Assembly: GCA_016776505.1 (NCBI GenBank)
Contig: JADHTG010000019.1
Span: 1 to 50,888, forward strand
Direction: 5' to 3'
Length of the DNA: 50,888 nt
Origin: Bacteroidota bacterium
GTDB lineage: Bacteria > Bacteroidota > Bacteroidia > CAILMK01 > JAAYUY01
A model generated the notes under the pieces. That model saw nothing but the letters and a program-made list of their open reading frames with translations, ran no database searches and had not been told where the DNA came from. Numbering within the stretch: the stretch's first letter is position 1; each line of letters opens with the position of its first letter. A program made the position numbers and the translations under genes. Positions 42,699 to 50,888 of the stretch are shown here, in pieces.

Positions 42699-44366
42699 TT
42701 AAGAAAAATTTCTAACTAGCTCTTTAGCGCTTTCAATTGCCATTTTTGATGGATTATCTCCGCCTATCATTTGAGCCAGTTCTAAAATCCGTTCCTCATA
42801 CATCAGTTTTCTCAATTTTGTGTGGGTGGTTTTTTGATCTGAAGTTTTGTAAACCAGGAAATGTGAAGAACCAAAAGAGGCCACTTGTGGAAGATGAGTA
42901 ATGGCAATAATCTGATGCCTTGCCGACATGGATGACAACAACTCACCTACCTTAAAAGCAATTTCCCCTGAAATACCTAAATCAATTTCATCAAAAATAA
43001 TACTGGGCAGCAAGGAAGATCCAGCAAGAATATGTTTTATGCAAAGCATCAATCTCGAAAGTTCCCCTCCGGAAGCCACTTTTGAAACAGCCTGAATGGG
43101 AACACCCTTGTTGGAACTAAACAGGATAGATAATGAATCAATCCCGTATTCTTTAAGTTCGATGGGTTCTGCCTGATTTAAATCAAATTTCAGTGTAGCC
43201 TTTTTCATCCCGACCATTGCTAATAAATCTGTTAATTTTAATTCCAGTTCGGGAATGATCTTTTTTCGGTCTTTAGAAAGTTTTGTGGCCAGTTGGAGTA
43301 GTGATTCTGAAGTAGAATCTATTTGCTTTTGCTTTAAGTTTATTTCGTCTCCCAGGGAAGTAATGTGCTGTATTTTATCCTGTAGTTCAATCTCCAGGCT
43401 GATCAAATCGTCAACAGAATTTAAATGGTGTTTGCTAAGCAGATGATTAATGGCATTTAAACGGGCAGTTAATTGATCCAGTCTCTCATTGTCAATTTCC
43501 ACTTTATCAGAAAAGGAGGACATCTCATTCTGTATATCTTTTAACTCAATTTCAAGGGATTCAATTTTCTGAAAAAACGATTCCAATTGAAGGTTGTAGT
43601 TCGAAACTTCCGCAATTTGTTTACGTGCAGCTGACAATTGCTGAAGAAGAGAATTTTCAGATTCATCGAAAGAAAAAATCAGCTGATTTAATGTATCCTT
43701 TATTTTTTCTGCATTTGACAAGATTAATAATTCATCTTCCAGCTTATTATCTGATCCAGCATCCAGGTTCAGGGACACAATTTCCTGTTGCTGAAATGCA
43801 TAATAATCCAGGTCTTTTTTTGCATTGATCTCATTGGTCTCCAGCTGGCTTAGCTTCTTTTTGAGATCGATGAGCGATGTGTAAGTATTTTGATAATCAG
43901 ATAGGAGAGATTTATTCTCTGCAAATGTGTCAAGTATGGAAAACTGAAACTCACTGTCATTCAGCAACAAGCTTTGGTATTGTGAATGAATATCCAGCAA
44001 TAAGCCACTGAAGTCGTTTAGACTATGGATGGTTACTGGTGTGTCGTTTATAAATGCACGGGATTTCCCATTGCTGCTGATTTCCCTCCTGATGCTTGTT
44101 TCTTTGTCAAAATCCAGTTCGTGAGATTCAAAAAAACTTTTTTGCTTTTGATTGTTTAAAAGAAAAATTCCTTCAACTATGCATTTTTTCGCAGGATCAA
44201 AAAGCACACTTGTATCTACTCTTTTACCCAGTATAAGTTCCAGTGCACCCAATAGAATGGATTTTCCAGCACCGGTTTCACCTGTAATTACATTGAAACC
44301 TTTTTCAAAATCAATTTCAATTTCATCAATAAGAGCATAATTCTGTATCCTTAAGGATTTCAGCAT
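42699..44366 (-). CDS. recN: DNA repair protein RecN
   Basis: 555 residues. SMC-like ATPase: N-terminal MLKSLRIQNYALIDEIEIDF, Walker A GETGAGKSILLGAL, a long coiled coil (about 150-370), the ABC signature ASGGELSRLMLC, Walker B SIIFDEIDLGISG, and the D-loop/H-loop region IIAITHLPQVA. Helps in double-strand break repair. The gene begins 15 bp after the porD-like gene, a neighbourhood seen in other Bacteroidota. No LexA-type or other SOS box was recognised upstream. Confidence 0.96.
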   Translation of the reverse strand: MLKSLRIQNYALIDEIEIDFEKGFNVITGETGAGKSILLGALELILGKRVDTSVLFDPAKKCIVEGIFLLNNQKQKSFFESHELDFDKETSIRREISSNGKSRAFINDTPVTIHSLNDFSGLLLDIHSQYQSLLLNDSEFQFSILDTFAENKSLLSDYQNTYTSLIDLKKKLSQLETNEINAKKDLDYYAFQQQEIVSLNLDAGSDNKLEDELLILSNAEKIKDTLNQLIFSFDESENSLLQQLSAARKQIAEVSNYNLQLESFFQKIESLEIELKDIQNEMSSFSDKVEIDNERLDQLTARLNAINHLLSKHHLNSVDDLISLEIELQDKIQHITSLGDEINLKQKQIDSTSESLLQLATKLSKDRKKIIPELELKLTDLLAMVGMKKATLKFDLNQAEPIELKEYGIDSLSILFSSNKGVPIQAVSKVASGGELSRLMLCIKHILAGSSLLPSIIFDEIDLGISGEIAFKVGELLSSMSARHQIIAITHLPQVASFGSSHFLVYKTSDQKTTHTKLRKLMYEERILELAQMIGGDNPSKMAIESAKELVRNFS

Positions 44367-44381
44367 GTATTTTGAAGACTT

Positions 44382-45290
44382 TTACTTGAGTTTTTCTGAA
44401 TAATCACTACTTTTTGCAGCATCAATTTCTTTTGCGAGATCTATCATGGTTTCTTTTTCAGCTGTTGTAGCACCAGTGAAAATATTAATTATTTCCGATC
44501 TTTTGGTTGAAAGGTAAACAGACAGTAAAAAAGAACTGGGTTCATCACGATATATTTTCTTTAACTTTTCAAGTGCCTCTAAAATCACGTTTCGCCCGGT
44601 CTCTTTTTCAACATACATGATATCCAATCCTAAACGATGATATGAATAGTTGATTTCACGAAGGGGTTTATGAATATTATCCAGGGTTTGATCAATTAAC
44701 CAAAAGCGATTGTTTTTCTTGGTAGTAAAATTATCCCAACCCGGGTAATCTTTGCCCTGGGCAATATTTACTATGCTTTGGGCTTTTTTGAAATATTCAG
44801 ATCCGCCAAGCCTGGAATAAGAATCATAATCCAAACCTAAAATATAATATATGTAAAACGACAAAACGGCAGCAAGATTGGATGTAAATGAACCTTCAAC
44901 AAATTCAATTTTCTCGTATTCTACATAATCAAAAACAAAATTGTCATCTTGAAAATTAAATAAGGGTGAATTAATGGATGTATTGAAAATGGGTCGAACA
45001 CTGCTAACTTGGAGTTTCCCTTTGAATCTATCAGTTGAAATCCGATCACTAATCGTTATATGGAAACTGCATTCTATTCGTTCGTTTGCTTGAAACTCAT
45101 CTTCAGTCCATACCGTGGTTCTCAGGAATTCATTGATCCCATCCCTCATATTGTCATATACATGCTTATCAGTTGATTGAACCCTTGGAGAAATTACATT
45201 TACATTCACATTCAATTCCTGGCTGAAGAGCTGTACACTAAAAAGAATAAGTAAAAAGAATGTTTGCCCTTTTTTTATCATCATCATCAT
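44382..45290 (-). CDS. porD: T9SS-associated protein PorD (DUF4835 family)
   Basis: 302 residues. Signal peptide about 1-24 (ending LFSQ), followed by ELNVNVNVISPRVQSTDKHVYDNMRD in two parts and NEFLRTTVWT, the opening characteristic of DUF4835/PorD. Other family features are the SIRPIFNTS-like segment SSVRPIFNTSINSPLFNF and LAAVLSFYIYYILGLDYDSYS, then GGSEYFKKAQSIVN. PorD is required for type IX secretion in several Bacteroidota, probably at the periplasmic or outer-membrane side. Four ATGs in a row begin the gene (45290, 45287, 45284, 45281); which is used cannot be told. It sits between the CtpA-type protease gene and recN. Confidence 0.88.
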   Translation of the reverse strand: MMMMIKKGQTFFLLILFSVQLFSQELNVNVNVISPRVQSTDKHVYDNMRDGINEFLRTTVWTEDEFQANERIECSFHITISDRISTDRFKGKLQVSSVRPIFNTSINSPLFNFQDDNFVFDYVEYEKIEFVEGSFTSNLAAVLSFYIYYILGLDYDSYSRLGGSEYFKKAQSIVNIAQGKDYPGWDNFTTKKNNRFWLIDQTLDNIHKPLREINYSYHRLGLDIMYVEKETGRNVILEALEKLKKIYRDEPSSFLLSVYLSTKRSEIINIFTGATTAEKETMIDLAKEIDAAKSSDYSEKLK

Positions 45291-45358
45291 TTATTCAATA
45301 CAAAATTAAACATTTATGCAAAATGCTTTGCTAGGTAAATAACCTGAATGCATTAGAT

Positions 45359-46984
45359 TTATTGCTCTGAACTGATTCCTAATTCTTCAAATTTATTGGA
45401 ATTCAACACTTCTAATGCTTTCAAAAATTTATTATTTAGCTTGTTAAATACCCGGTAATAGTCTTCAGTTTCAAATAACTGACGAGCAATAAGTGATTTT
45501 ATCTGGTAATTAATGATTTTACTGGATTGCTCAAATTCGATTTGATTGTAATCAACCCCCGACTTTTCAGCAAAATCTATAAATTCCGCCATCATTGAAT
45601 TCGATGAGAATCGTTTGTCGAATGAATTAAAATCAGGAAATCGTGCCATCAGATAACTGCGATTGTTATCTATATATTGCAGAACAAAATTAGTGAATAC
45701 ACCAGACCGGATCAGCTGGTTCAGGTAATGGGTATTACCAATCGTATCTACCGGAACAAACACATCCGGAAATATCCCGCCACCACCATATAATATCCGG
45801 CCATTTGCAGAAGTGAATTTTAAGGTATCATTAAAATGAATGGAATCCTGAGAATACACCTGACCATTGGAATAACGCTCATACATTTCCATATAGTAGT
45901 CATGGCTACCATGAGTATAAGGTTTTTGAATAAATCTCCCCATTGGAGTGTAATATCTTGCCACAGTCAAACGTATAACCGAATTATCAGAAAGTGTGAA
46001 TTCTTCCTGAACCAACGCTTTCCCGAATGTTTTTCGCCCTATAACCAACCCCCTGTCCCAATCCTGAATTGCTCCAGCCAAAATTTCACTGGCCGAAGCA
46101 GATCCTTCATCTATAAGTATCACAATTTTTCCGGAGTTAAAGGATCCTCTTCCATTTGAATAATAGTTTTTCCTTTTCCTCATCCTTCCTTCTGTGTAGA
46201 CAATTAGTTTCCTGGAACTAAAAAACTGGTTGGTAATGTCATAGGCTGCATTTAAATAACCTCCAGGATTACCGGACAAATCAATGATCAGGTCTTCCAT
46301 CCCTGCTTCCTGCAGCTCTTTTAATGCTTTTTTGAATTCCTCAAAAGTAGTTGCGGAAAACCTGTTAATTTTAATATACCCGCTATTCGCATCAGCCATG
46401 TAAGAGGCATCAATGCTGTAGAGGGGAATTTTATCCCTTGTAATCGTAAAGCTGAGCAGGTCTTTTTCATTATAACGTTTAATTTGGACGGTTACTTTTG
46501 TCCCTTTTTTCCCTAATAATTTGTTTCTGACATCTGAATTTTTAATACCGATGCCTGCAACCACTTCATCGTTAATGAGAATGATTTTATCTCCGGCATG
46601 TATGCCCAGGGCTTCAGATGGTCCACCTGAAATGGGTGATACTACAATAATGGTATCTCTCAAGATATTAAATTCTATTCCGATTCCCTCAAAATTCCCT
46701 TCCAGGTCTTGTTGAACTGCCTCAATTTCAGACGCATCTATATAATAAGAATGTGGATCCAGATCCTGCAATAACTTTAATATGGTTTCGTTGATCAGGC
46801 TGTTTTTATTAATGGTATCCACATAAGCCCTGTCAATATCAGTAATCACTTCACTGATTTTATCGAGCTTGGATGAATTGCTTTTTCTATAAGGATAGGG
46901 ATTAAATTTCGTTCCAATCAGCATTCCAAATGCTACCATTATTGCAAACAGAATTGGAAGGAGGAATTGATTTTTAGTATTCAT
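45359..46984 (-). CDS. C-terminal processing peptidase (S41 family, CtpA-like)
   Basis: 541 residues. N-terminal membrane anchor or signal (about 8-24, FLLPILFAIMVAFGMLIG). A PDZ domain at about 85-170 (GNFEGIGIEFNI, PSEALGIHAGDKIILI) precedes the S41 core: the serine is in GSASASEILAGA and the lysine in GRKTFGKALVQEEF, with GNPGGYLN before them. A C-terminal domain of about 170 residues is common in the Bacteroidota type. It cleaves C-termini of periplasmic proteins; in relatives this affects cell-wall hydrolases or stress response. Candidate promoter at 47007-47014. First in a row with porD (68-bp gap) and recN. Confidence 0.93.
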   Translation of the reverse strand: MNTKNQFLLPILFAIMVAFGMLIGTKFNPYPYRKSNSSKLDKISEVITDIDRAYVDTINKNSLINETILKLLQDLDPHSYYIDASEIEAVQQDLEGNFEGIGIEFNILRDTIIVVSPISGGPSEALGIHAGDKIILINDEVVAGIGIKNSDVRNKLLGKKGTKVTVQIKRYNEKDLLSFTITRDKIPLYSIDASYMADANSGYIKINRFSATTFEEFKKALKELQEAGMEDLIIDLSGNPGGYLNAAYDITNQFFSSRKLIVYTEGRMRKRKNYYSNGRGSFNSGKIVILIDEGSASASEILAGAIQDWDRGLVIGRKTFGKALVQEEFTLSDNSVIRLTVARYYTPMGRFIQKPYTHGSHDYYMEMYERYSNGQVYSQDSIHFNDTLKFTSANGRILYGGGGIFPDVFVPVDTIGNTHYLNQLIRSGVFTNFVLQYIDNNRSYLMARFPDFNSFDKRFSSNSMMAEFIDFAEKSGVDYNQIEFEQSSKIINYQIKSLIARQLFETEDYYRVFNKLNNKFLKALEVLNSNKFEELGISSEQ

Positions 46985-47006
46985 CCATTCATTTTTATGA
47001 GTCGTG

Positions 47007-47014
47007 CAAAATTA
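47007..47014 (-). promoter_or_regulatory. Candidate -7 box for the CtpA-porD-recN genes
   Basis: Minus strand TAATTTTG within ATTGTTAATTTTG, identical over 13 nt to the sequence upstream of the M23-dapA operon (14968-14980). Leader about 20 nt. The -33 is not clear. Confidence 0.45.
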
Positions 47015-47141
47015 ACAATTATTATAGCAGTTGAGGTATTGGAATGTTTAATTTATTAGCAATTTGAAGGATTTTTTTATAATTGATCCCGAGTGTCTGA
47101 AGTTTGTGATTAATTCGGAACTTTGAGCAAACTATTAATTC

Positions 47142-47939
47142 ATGTTAGACATAAAACATTTGGGTCCTGAGGTTTGTGAAATTGTCAGGGAATCTTCGCG
47201 ATTTATTAAAAGTGAATACAACAAGCTAAGCCATAACGATATACAATTTAAAGATCGAAATGAACTGCTAAGCTATGTGGATATAGAAACAGAAGAATTC
47301 CTGATAAGCAAGCTGTCGGCATTAATTCCCTCATCTAATTTCCTTGCTGAAGAAAGCAGCCCTTCGCTCACAGAACAAACGGACGAGATCTTATGGATAA
47401 TTGACCCACTGGATGGAACAACAAATTATATACACCAGATACCGACATTTTCTATTTCTGTGGCCTTGATGATGAACAAAAAAATCATCATGGGAATTGT
47501 TTACGAGCTCATGCAGGATGAAATGTTTTATGCCCGGGAAGGTGCCAATTCCATGCTCAATGACAAGGAAATACGTGTTAGCAGTAACAATGAAATGCAA
47601 CATGCATTGATTGGAACCGGATTTCCAATTAAAGATTTTGAGATAAAAGAAAGCTATGTCAGAATATTCTCTGAATTACTGGAAAAAACCAGGGGATTAA
47701 GACGCATTGGGTCTGCTGCAGTCGATCTGGCTTATGTTGCCTGTGGCCGGTTTGACGCATTTTTCGAATACAATTTAAATCCCTGGGATGTAGCTGCAGG
47801 ATCGTTCATTGTAAAACAGGCAGGGGGCAAGGTAAGTGATTTTTCAGGAGGACCTGATTATTTATTTGGTAAACAGATGCTGGCAACAAGTTCATCCATC
47901 TATGACGAATTGTTGAAAGAAATAATCGCTTTGAAGTAG
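47142..47939 (+). CDS. Inositol monophosphatase family protein (SuhB/CysQ-like)
   Basis: 265 residues. All metal- and substrate-site motifs of the family are present: FLAEESS (metal Glu), WIIDPLDGTTNYIH (metal Asp pair), GIVYELMQDEMFYAREG, RRIGSAAVDLAYVACGRFDAF, and the C-terminal WDVAAGSFIVKQAGG (metal Asp). It is a Mg-dependent, Li-sensitive sugar/inositol phosphatase; SuhB-like members hydrolyse inositol-1-phosphate and CysQ-like members hydrolyse PAP. The sequence alone does not settle the substrate. It stands alone and converges on the DUF5655-like gene. Confidence 0.93.
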   Translation: MLDIKHLGPEVCEIVRESSRFIKSEYNKLSHNDIQFKDRNELLSYVDIETEEFLISKLSALIPSSNFLAEESSPSLTEQTDEILWIIDPLDGTTNYIHQIPTFSISVALMMNKKIIMGIVYELMQDEMFYAREGANSMLNDKEIRVSSNNEMQHALIGTGFPIKDFEIKESYVRIFSELLEKTRGLRRIGSAAVDLAYVACGRFDAFFEYNLNPWDVAAGSFIVKQAGGKVSDFSGGPDYLFGKQMLATSSSIYDELLKEIIALK

Positions 47940-47950
47940 TAGTATCAAAT

Positions 47951-48165
47951 CCCAAGTCTTAAATCCCAAATTTCTCCATTGGAGTCCTTCGGACAAATTC
48001 AAAATGTGTCTGTAAATTCTAAAAACTTTATAGAACTGGAAGGAAAAATTTTGAACTACATACTTTGAATTTGGATCTTGTGCCGAAGGCATCCCTTCAG
48101 GAGAATTTGGCCCTTGGAGCTTGGAGCTTTAATCTTGAATCTTGGAGCTTGTAGCCTGGAATTTC
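47951..48165. repeat. Intergenic inverted and tandem repeat mosaic
   Basis: Fills the gap between convergent genes. Two diverged inverted copies of a unit of about 45 bp are visible: 47966-48008 (CCAAATTTCTCC ... GTCCTTCGGAC ... CAAATTCAAA) and 48059-48110 on the opposite strand (CCAAATTCTCC ... TGCCTTCGGCA ... CCAAATTCAAA). Each holds a small palindrome with a TTC or GAA loop. Next come three near-copies of CTTGGAGCTT (48113-48151) interspersed with ATCTTGAAT. Simple CCAAAT/CCAAG-like repeats occur on both sides. No coding sense. It may be a dispersed Bacteroidota intergenic repeat acting as a bidirectional terminator. Confidence 0.65.
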
Positions 48166-48172
48166 GAAGCAT

Positions 48173-48604
48173 CTAGGGTTCCAAATGCTTCCTCAATCCA
48201 ATATCATAAGCCAGTTGCATGTATTCTTTTAATTGGCTTGTTATATCTTCTTTTGCTTTTATTCGAACATAATGGTTGAATATATTGGAATTGGGAACCT
48301 GGGCGATCTTGTAAAACTGCTTGCTGTCCTTATAGTTTTTCCTGAACTGGAATACTACATCCACATAATTTCGTCCTAAGCGATGGATATATCCAAAGCG
48401 GATTTTTGCTGCAAAAGCAATTCGCGATTTGGATGGATGAAGAACTATCTTACCGATTTTTTCGTATTCTTCAATAAAAAATAGGAATAGTTCGATTGTA
48501 TGTTGAGATTTGCCGAATAACATATTATCGACAGAATTTTCCAGGCAGGAATGATAGGCCTTATTAACAACGAATTTTTGTCCACATTTAGGGCATGTCC
48601 ACAT
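48173..48604 (-). CDS. DUF5655-like protein with N-terminal zinc ribbon
   Basis: 143 residues. It begins MWTCPKCGQKF..HSC, a Cys4-x2-Cys7 plus His18-x-Cys20 cluster that should bind one zinc. The remainder resembles the small DUF5655 domain (KSRIAFAAKIRFGYIHRLGRNYVDVVFQF, a basic beta strand pair, then KEYMQLAYDIG). Such domains are found alone or attached to nuclease-like or DUF4287 proteins and are suspected to bind nucleic acids; no function is established. The assignment is by memory of motif. Cytosolic, monocistronic, convergent with the phosphatase gene. Confidence 0.78.
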   Translation of the reverse strand: MWTCPKCGQKFVVNKAYHSCLENSVDNMLFGKSQHTIELFLFFIEEYEKIGKIVLHPSKSRIAFAAKIRFGYIHRLGRNYVDVVFQFRKNYKDSKQFYKIAQVPNSNIFNHYVRIKAKEDITSQLKEYMQLAYDIGLRKHLEP

Positions 48605-48742
48605 GCTTTAAGCACTTAATTTGATCTTTTGAATTTACAATAAAATATTATTCTGACTTTTGCTCTTTATTGTTCATTTTACTTTTAATAACTTTAAACT
48701 TTAATAAAATCATTAACTAAACAAATCAAAAAATCAAATACT

Positions 48743-49801
48743 ATGAATTTCGATGATATAGTAAAATTAATAGGTGATAAAGCAGATTATTTGTTGAACT
48801 ATAATAATGCTGCCATTTCAAAGGATAGTCTTCATCTGCCTTCTCCTGATTTTGTGGATGATATTTGGATCAACACCAACCGCAATAACCAGGTACTGAA
48901 AAGTCTGAAGTCGATTTATGGTCACGGACGCTTAGCGAATAGCGGTTACATGTCTATTTTGCCTGTTGACCAGGGTATAGAGCATTCAGCAGGTGCAAGC
49001 TTTGCCCCCAATCCCATTTATTTTGATCCTGAGAATATTATCAAACTGGCAATTGAAGGAGGATGTAACGCGGTTGCCAGTACATTTGGAGTTCTTGCAT
49101 CTGTTTCAAGAAAATATGCTCATAAAATTCCATTCATTGTTAAAGTAAATCACAATGAACTTTTAACTTATCCAAATAAATATGATCAGATTTTATATGG
49201 CACTGCAGAGGAGGCCTGGAACCTGGGTGCAGCAGCTGTGGGTGCTACTATTTATTTTGGTTCAGAAGGCTCGTCCCGGCAGATAGTTGAAATATCAGAA
49301 CTTTTTGAGCAAGCTCATGAATTGGGATTGGCTACTATATTATGGTGTTATACCCGCAACGATTCTTTTAAAAAGGATGGAGTTGACTACCATGCTTCTG
49401 CGGATCTGACCGGACAGGCAAATCATTTGGGATCAACCCTCCAGGCAGATATTGTAAAGCAAAAATTACCAACGAATAATGGTGGTTTTACCGCTATCAA
49501 ATTTGGGAAAACAAGCCCTAAAGTGTATTCTGAAATGACAACTGACCACCCGATAGATTTATGTCGATACCAGGTTGCGAATAATTACATGGGGCGTGTT
49601 GGTTTAATTAATAGTGGTGGCGCATCTTCTGGTGCTTCGGATTTAGCAGAAGCAGTTGAAACAGCCATCATAAACAAACGGGCTGGTGGAACTGGATTAA
49701 TATCAGGCCGTAAATCTTTCCAAAGACCAATGAAAGAAGGAATAGCATTGTTGAATGCTATACAGGATGTGTATTTGAATAAAAACATCACGGTTGCTTA
49801 A
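48743..49801 (+). CDS. Fructose-bisphosphate aldolase, class I (FbaB/DhnA type)
   Basis: 352 residues. It cleaves fructose-1,6-bisphosphate by a Schiff-base mechanism and needs no metal. Features of the archaeal-type class I family: the substrate segment [16 protein letters not shown], the [16 protein letters not shown] stretch, the catalytic Lys probably in [10 protein letters not shown], and the phosphate-binding C-terminal [10 protein letters not shown] and [14 protein letters not shown]. The AT-rich leader contains TAACTTTA about 50 bp upstream, one mismatch from a -7 box. It is 30 bp upstream of accD, with which it may be co-transcribed, linking glycolysis to fatty acid synthesis. Confidence 0.93.
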   Translation: MNFDDIVKLIGDKADYLLNYNNAAISKDSLHLPSPDFVDDIWINTNRNNQVLKSLKSIYGHGRLANSGYMSILPVDQGIEHSAGASFAPNPIYFDPENIIKLAIEGGCNAVASTFGVLASVSRKYAHKIPFIVKVNHNELLTYPNKYDQILYGTAEEAWNLGAAAVGATIYFGSEGSSRQIVEISELFEQAHELGLATILWCYTRNDSFKKDGVDYHASADLTGQANHLGSTLQADIVKQKLPTNNGGFTAIKFGKTSPKVYSEMTTDHPIDLCRYQVANNYMGRVGLINSGGASSGASDLAEAVETAIINKRAGGTGLISGRKSFQRPMKEGIALLNAIQDVYLNKNITVA

Positions 49802-49831
49802 TGGTTTCATGAGCGATCTTTAAACTCCTGA

Positions 49832-50692
49832 ATGAGTAAATGGTATAAAAAAATTGCTGAAGGAATTCCTTCCAGCTCCATTTTCAAAAAATCGATACCT
49901 GAAGGTGTTTGGGATAAGTGTCCTGAATGCAAAACGAAAATCAAGGAGGATAAAATAGTCTTTCAACTTTTTGTATGCAGCTGTGGACATCATTTCAGAA
50001 TCGGATCAGAAGAATATTTCTCCATTTTATTTGATGAGGGTAAATATGAAGAGTTATTCCGGGAGATTGTACCGAAAGATATACTCCATTTTGAAGGACC
50101 TCAACCCTATAAGGAGAGGTTGGTGAGCGAACAGGCTGAAAGTGGTTTGACGGATGCTGCGCGGGTGGGAAAAGGAAGAATGAATGGGGTAGAACTCATA
50201 CTGGTTGCCATGGATTTTTCTTTCATTGGAGGAAGTATGGGCTCAGCAGTTGGTGAACGAATTGCCAGGGCGATCGACTATTGCATTCAGCATAAAATTC
50301 CATTGGTAATTGTTTCCCGGTCCGTTGGGGCCAGGATGATGGAATCTTTTTACTCCTTAATGCAAATGGCAAAAACTGCCACCAAATTAGCCCTTTTAGG
50401 CCAGGCAGCAATTCCTTTTATTTCCGTTTTAACTGATCCAACCATTGGTGGTGTGACGGCATCTATTGGTATGAAAGGTGACATTAATATTGCTGAACCC
50501 AAGGCAAATATTGGTTATGCCGGACCCAAAGTCATAAAAGAATCAACAGGAAAAGATCTGCCAAAAGGATTTCAGCGATCTGAATTCCTGATGGAAAAAG
50601 GTTTTGTTGATATGATTATTGAGCGAAAAAACCTGAAATCAACTATTTCCAGTTTGCTTCAACTGATAATTGAAAAAGAGCCTATTGACTAA
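49832..50692 (+). CDS. accD: Acetyl-CoA carboxylase carboxyltransferase subunit beta AccD
   Basis: 286 residues, normal for AccD. With AccA it transfers the carboxyl group from carboxybiotin to acetyl-CoA to make malonyl-CoA. The N-terminal zinc ribbon has Cys30, Cys33, Cys49 and Cys51. The second pair is C-S-C instead of the usual C-x2-C (VCPKCGHH in relatives), a one-residue deletion. The crotonase-like core is intact: VAMDFSFIGGSMGSAVGER, VSRSVGARMMESFYSLMQMAKT, TDPTIGGVTASI and NIGYAGPKVIKE. Acts in the cytosol. It ends 7 bp before the GT39-type gene. Confidence 0.95.
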   Translation: MSKWYKKIAEGIPSSSIFKKSIPEGVWDKCPECKTKIKEDKIVFQLFVCSCGHHFRIGSEEYFSILFDEGKYEELFREIVPKDILHFEGPQPYKERLVSEQAESGLTDAARVGKGRMNGVELILVAMDFSFIGGSMGSAVGERIARAIDYCIQHKIPLVIVSRSVGARMMESFYSLMQMAKTATKLALLGQAAIPFISVLTDPTIGGVTASIGMKGDINIAEPKANIGYAGPKVIKESTGKDLPKGFQRSEFLMEKGFVDMIIERKNLKSTISSLLQLIIEKEPID

Positions 50693-50699
50693 GATCATA

Positions 50700-50888
50700 A
50701 TGCATACTCCTGAGGAAAAAAAACCTCGAAAGCAGTTTTATATATACCTTCTTATACTCATATTTTTTGCTTATTTCCCTGCTTTTCTTGAACTCAATGA
50801 TCAAAGTGTGCGAATGTGGGATGAATCATTTTATGCAATTAATGCTTATGAAATGATGAATAATGGGAATCTGCTGGTCAAGTATTTC
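50700..50888 (+). CDS. GT39-type membrane glycosyltransferase (5' part only)
   Basis: 63 codons open to the window edge. After a basic, polar start (MHTPEEKKPRKQ) comes a first transmembrane helix (about 13-30), then the periplasmic loop MWDESFYAINAYEMMNNGN and LVKYF. The acidic W-D-E-x-x-Y-A-x-x-A-x-E-M pattern is the conserved first loop of ArnT/PMT-like (GT39) enzymes that move sugars from polyprenyl phosphates, with the Asp as catalytic candidate. Acceptor and donor cannot be judged from this fragment. It begins 7 bp after accD, suggesting co-transcription. Confidence 0.75.
   Translation, partial: MHTPEEKKPRKQFYIYLLILIFFAYFPAFLELNDQSVRMWDESFYAINAYEMMNNGNLLVKYF

Noticed and set aside
47892..48092. 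66-codon minus-strand ORF in the repeat gap
   Set aside because: It consists of the repeat mosaic and has no protein-like pattern.
1..50888. CRISPR array, prophage, defence island, complete IS or rRNA operon
   Set aside because: No regularly spaced repeats, transposase, integrase, phage structural genes or rRNA sequence were seen.

Overview
The window is chromosomal DNA from a member of the Bacteroidota (low G+C, roughly 35-40%). The evidence is: promoters of the Bacteroidota type (-7 box TAnnTTTG, with TTTG near -33) and very few Shine-Dalgarno sequences; a type IX secretion (T9SS) component of the PorD/DUF4835 family with likely T9SS cargo; a DUF6913-type gene beside dapA; a MerR/M23-peptidase pair; and a kinase-RapZ domain fusion. 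I cannot place it more finely. It reads as mostly ordinary core genome. I see no insertion sequence with a transposase, no prophage, no CRISPR array and no rRNA operon.

Layout. 1-1924 (-): 5' part of a large secreted PKD-repeat protein. 2215-4934 (-): a secreted orphan protein, a MurU-like nucleotidyltransferase, and an AmgK-like sugar kinase fused to a RapZ C-terminal domain. 5142-10092 (+): a cytosolic multi-PAS hybrid histidine kinase and a C69 dipeptidase. 10679-14936: dnaB converges on a tight four-gene operon (M23 peptidase, MerR regulator, DUF6913-like protein, dapA); the stop codons of dnaB and dapA share one CTAG. 15074-19493: AI-2E-type permease, DcaP-like porin, acylphosphatase and TerC. 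19661-22899 (-): a Na+/solute symporter operon with an unusual small subunit. 23276-26052: poorly characterised proteins and a palindromic repeat. 26286-30131: acyl-CoA dehydrogenase, CvfB-like S1 protein, MtfA-SEC-C peptidase and TrmN6-like methyltransferase, preceded by a possible small RNA or attenuator. 30527-34252: a PurF-like protein lacking the glutaminase cysteine, tRNA-Ser(CGA), and a second acyl-CoA dehydrogenase. 34565-38799: two secreted proteins with C-terminal sorting-type domains. 39032-46984: ClpC, then (on -) a CtpA-type protease, PorD, RecN and FabI, with a MITE-like repeat between recN and fabI. 47142-50888: inositol monophosphatase family, a repeat-rich convergent gap, a DUF5655-like protein, class I fructose-bisphosphate aldolase, AccD and the start of a GT39-type membrane glycosyltransferase.

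Themes. Several genes concern the envelope: MurU/AmgK-type amino-sugar recycling, M23 and CtpA peptidases, dapA (meso-DAP/lysine), the PorD T9SS factor and its probable cargo. Others concern acyl and acetyl metabolism: two acyl-CoA dehydrogenases, FabI, AccD and an acetate/pyruvate-type symporter. I found no clear large undescribed system. The loci most worth following are the kinase-RapZ fusion, the symporter small subunit with a large insertion, the short terminated RNA at 30.2 kb, and the PurF-like protein without its catalytic cysteine.
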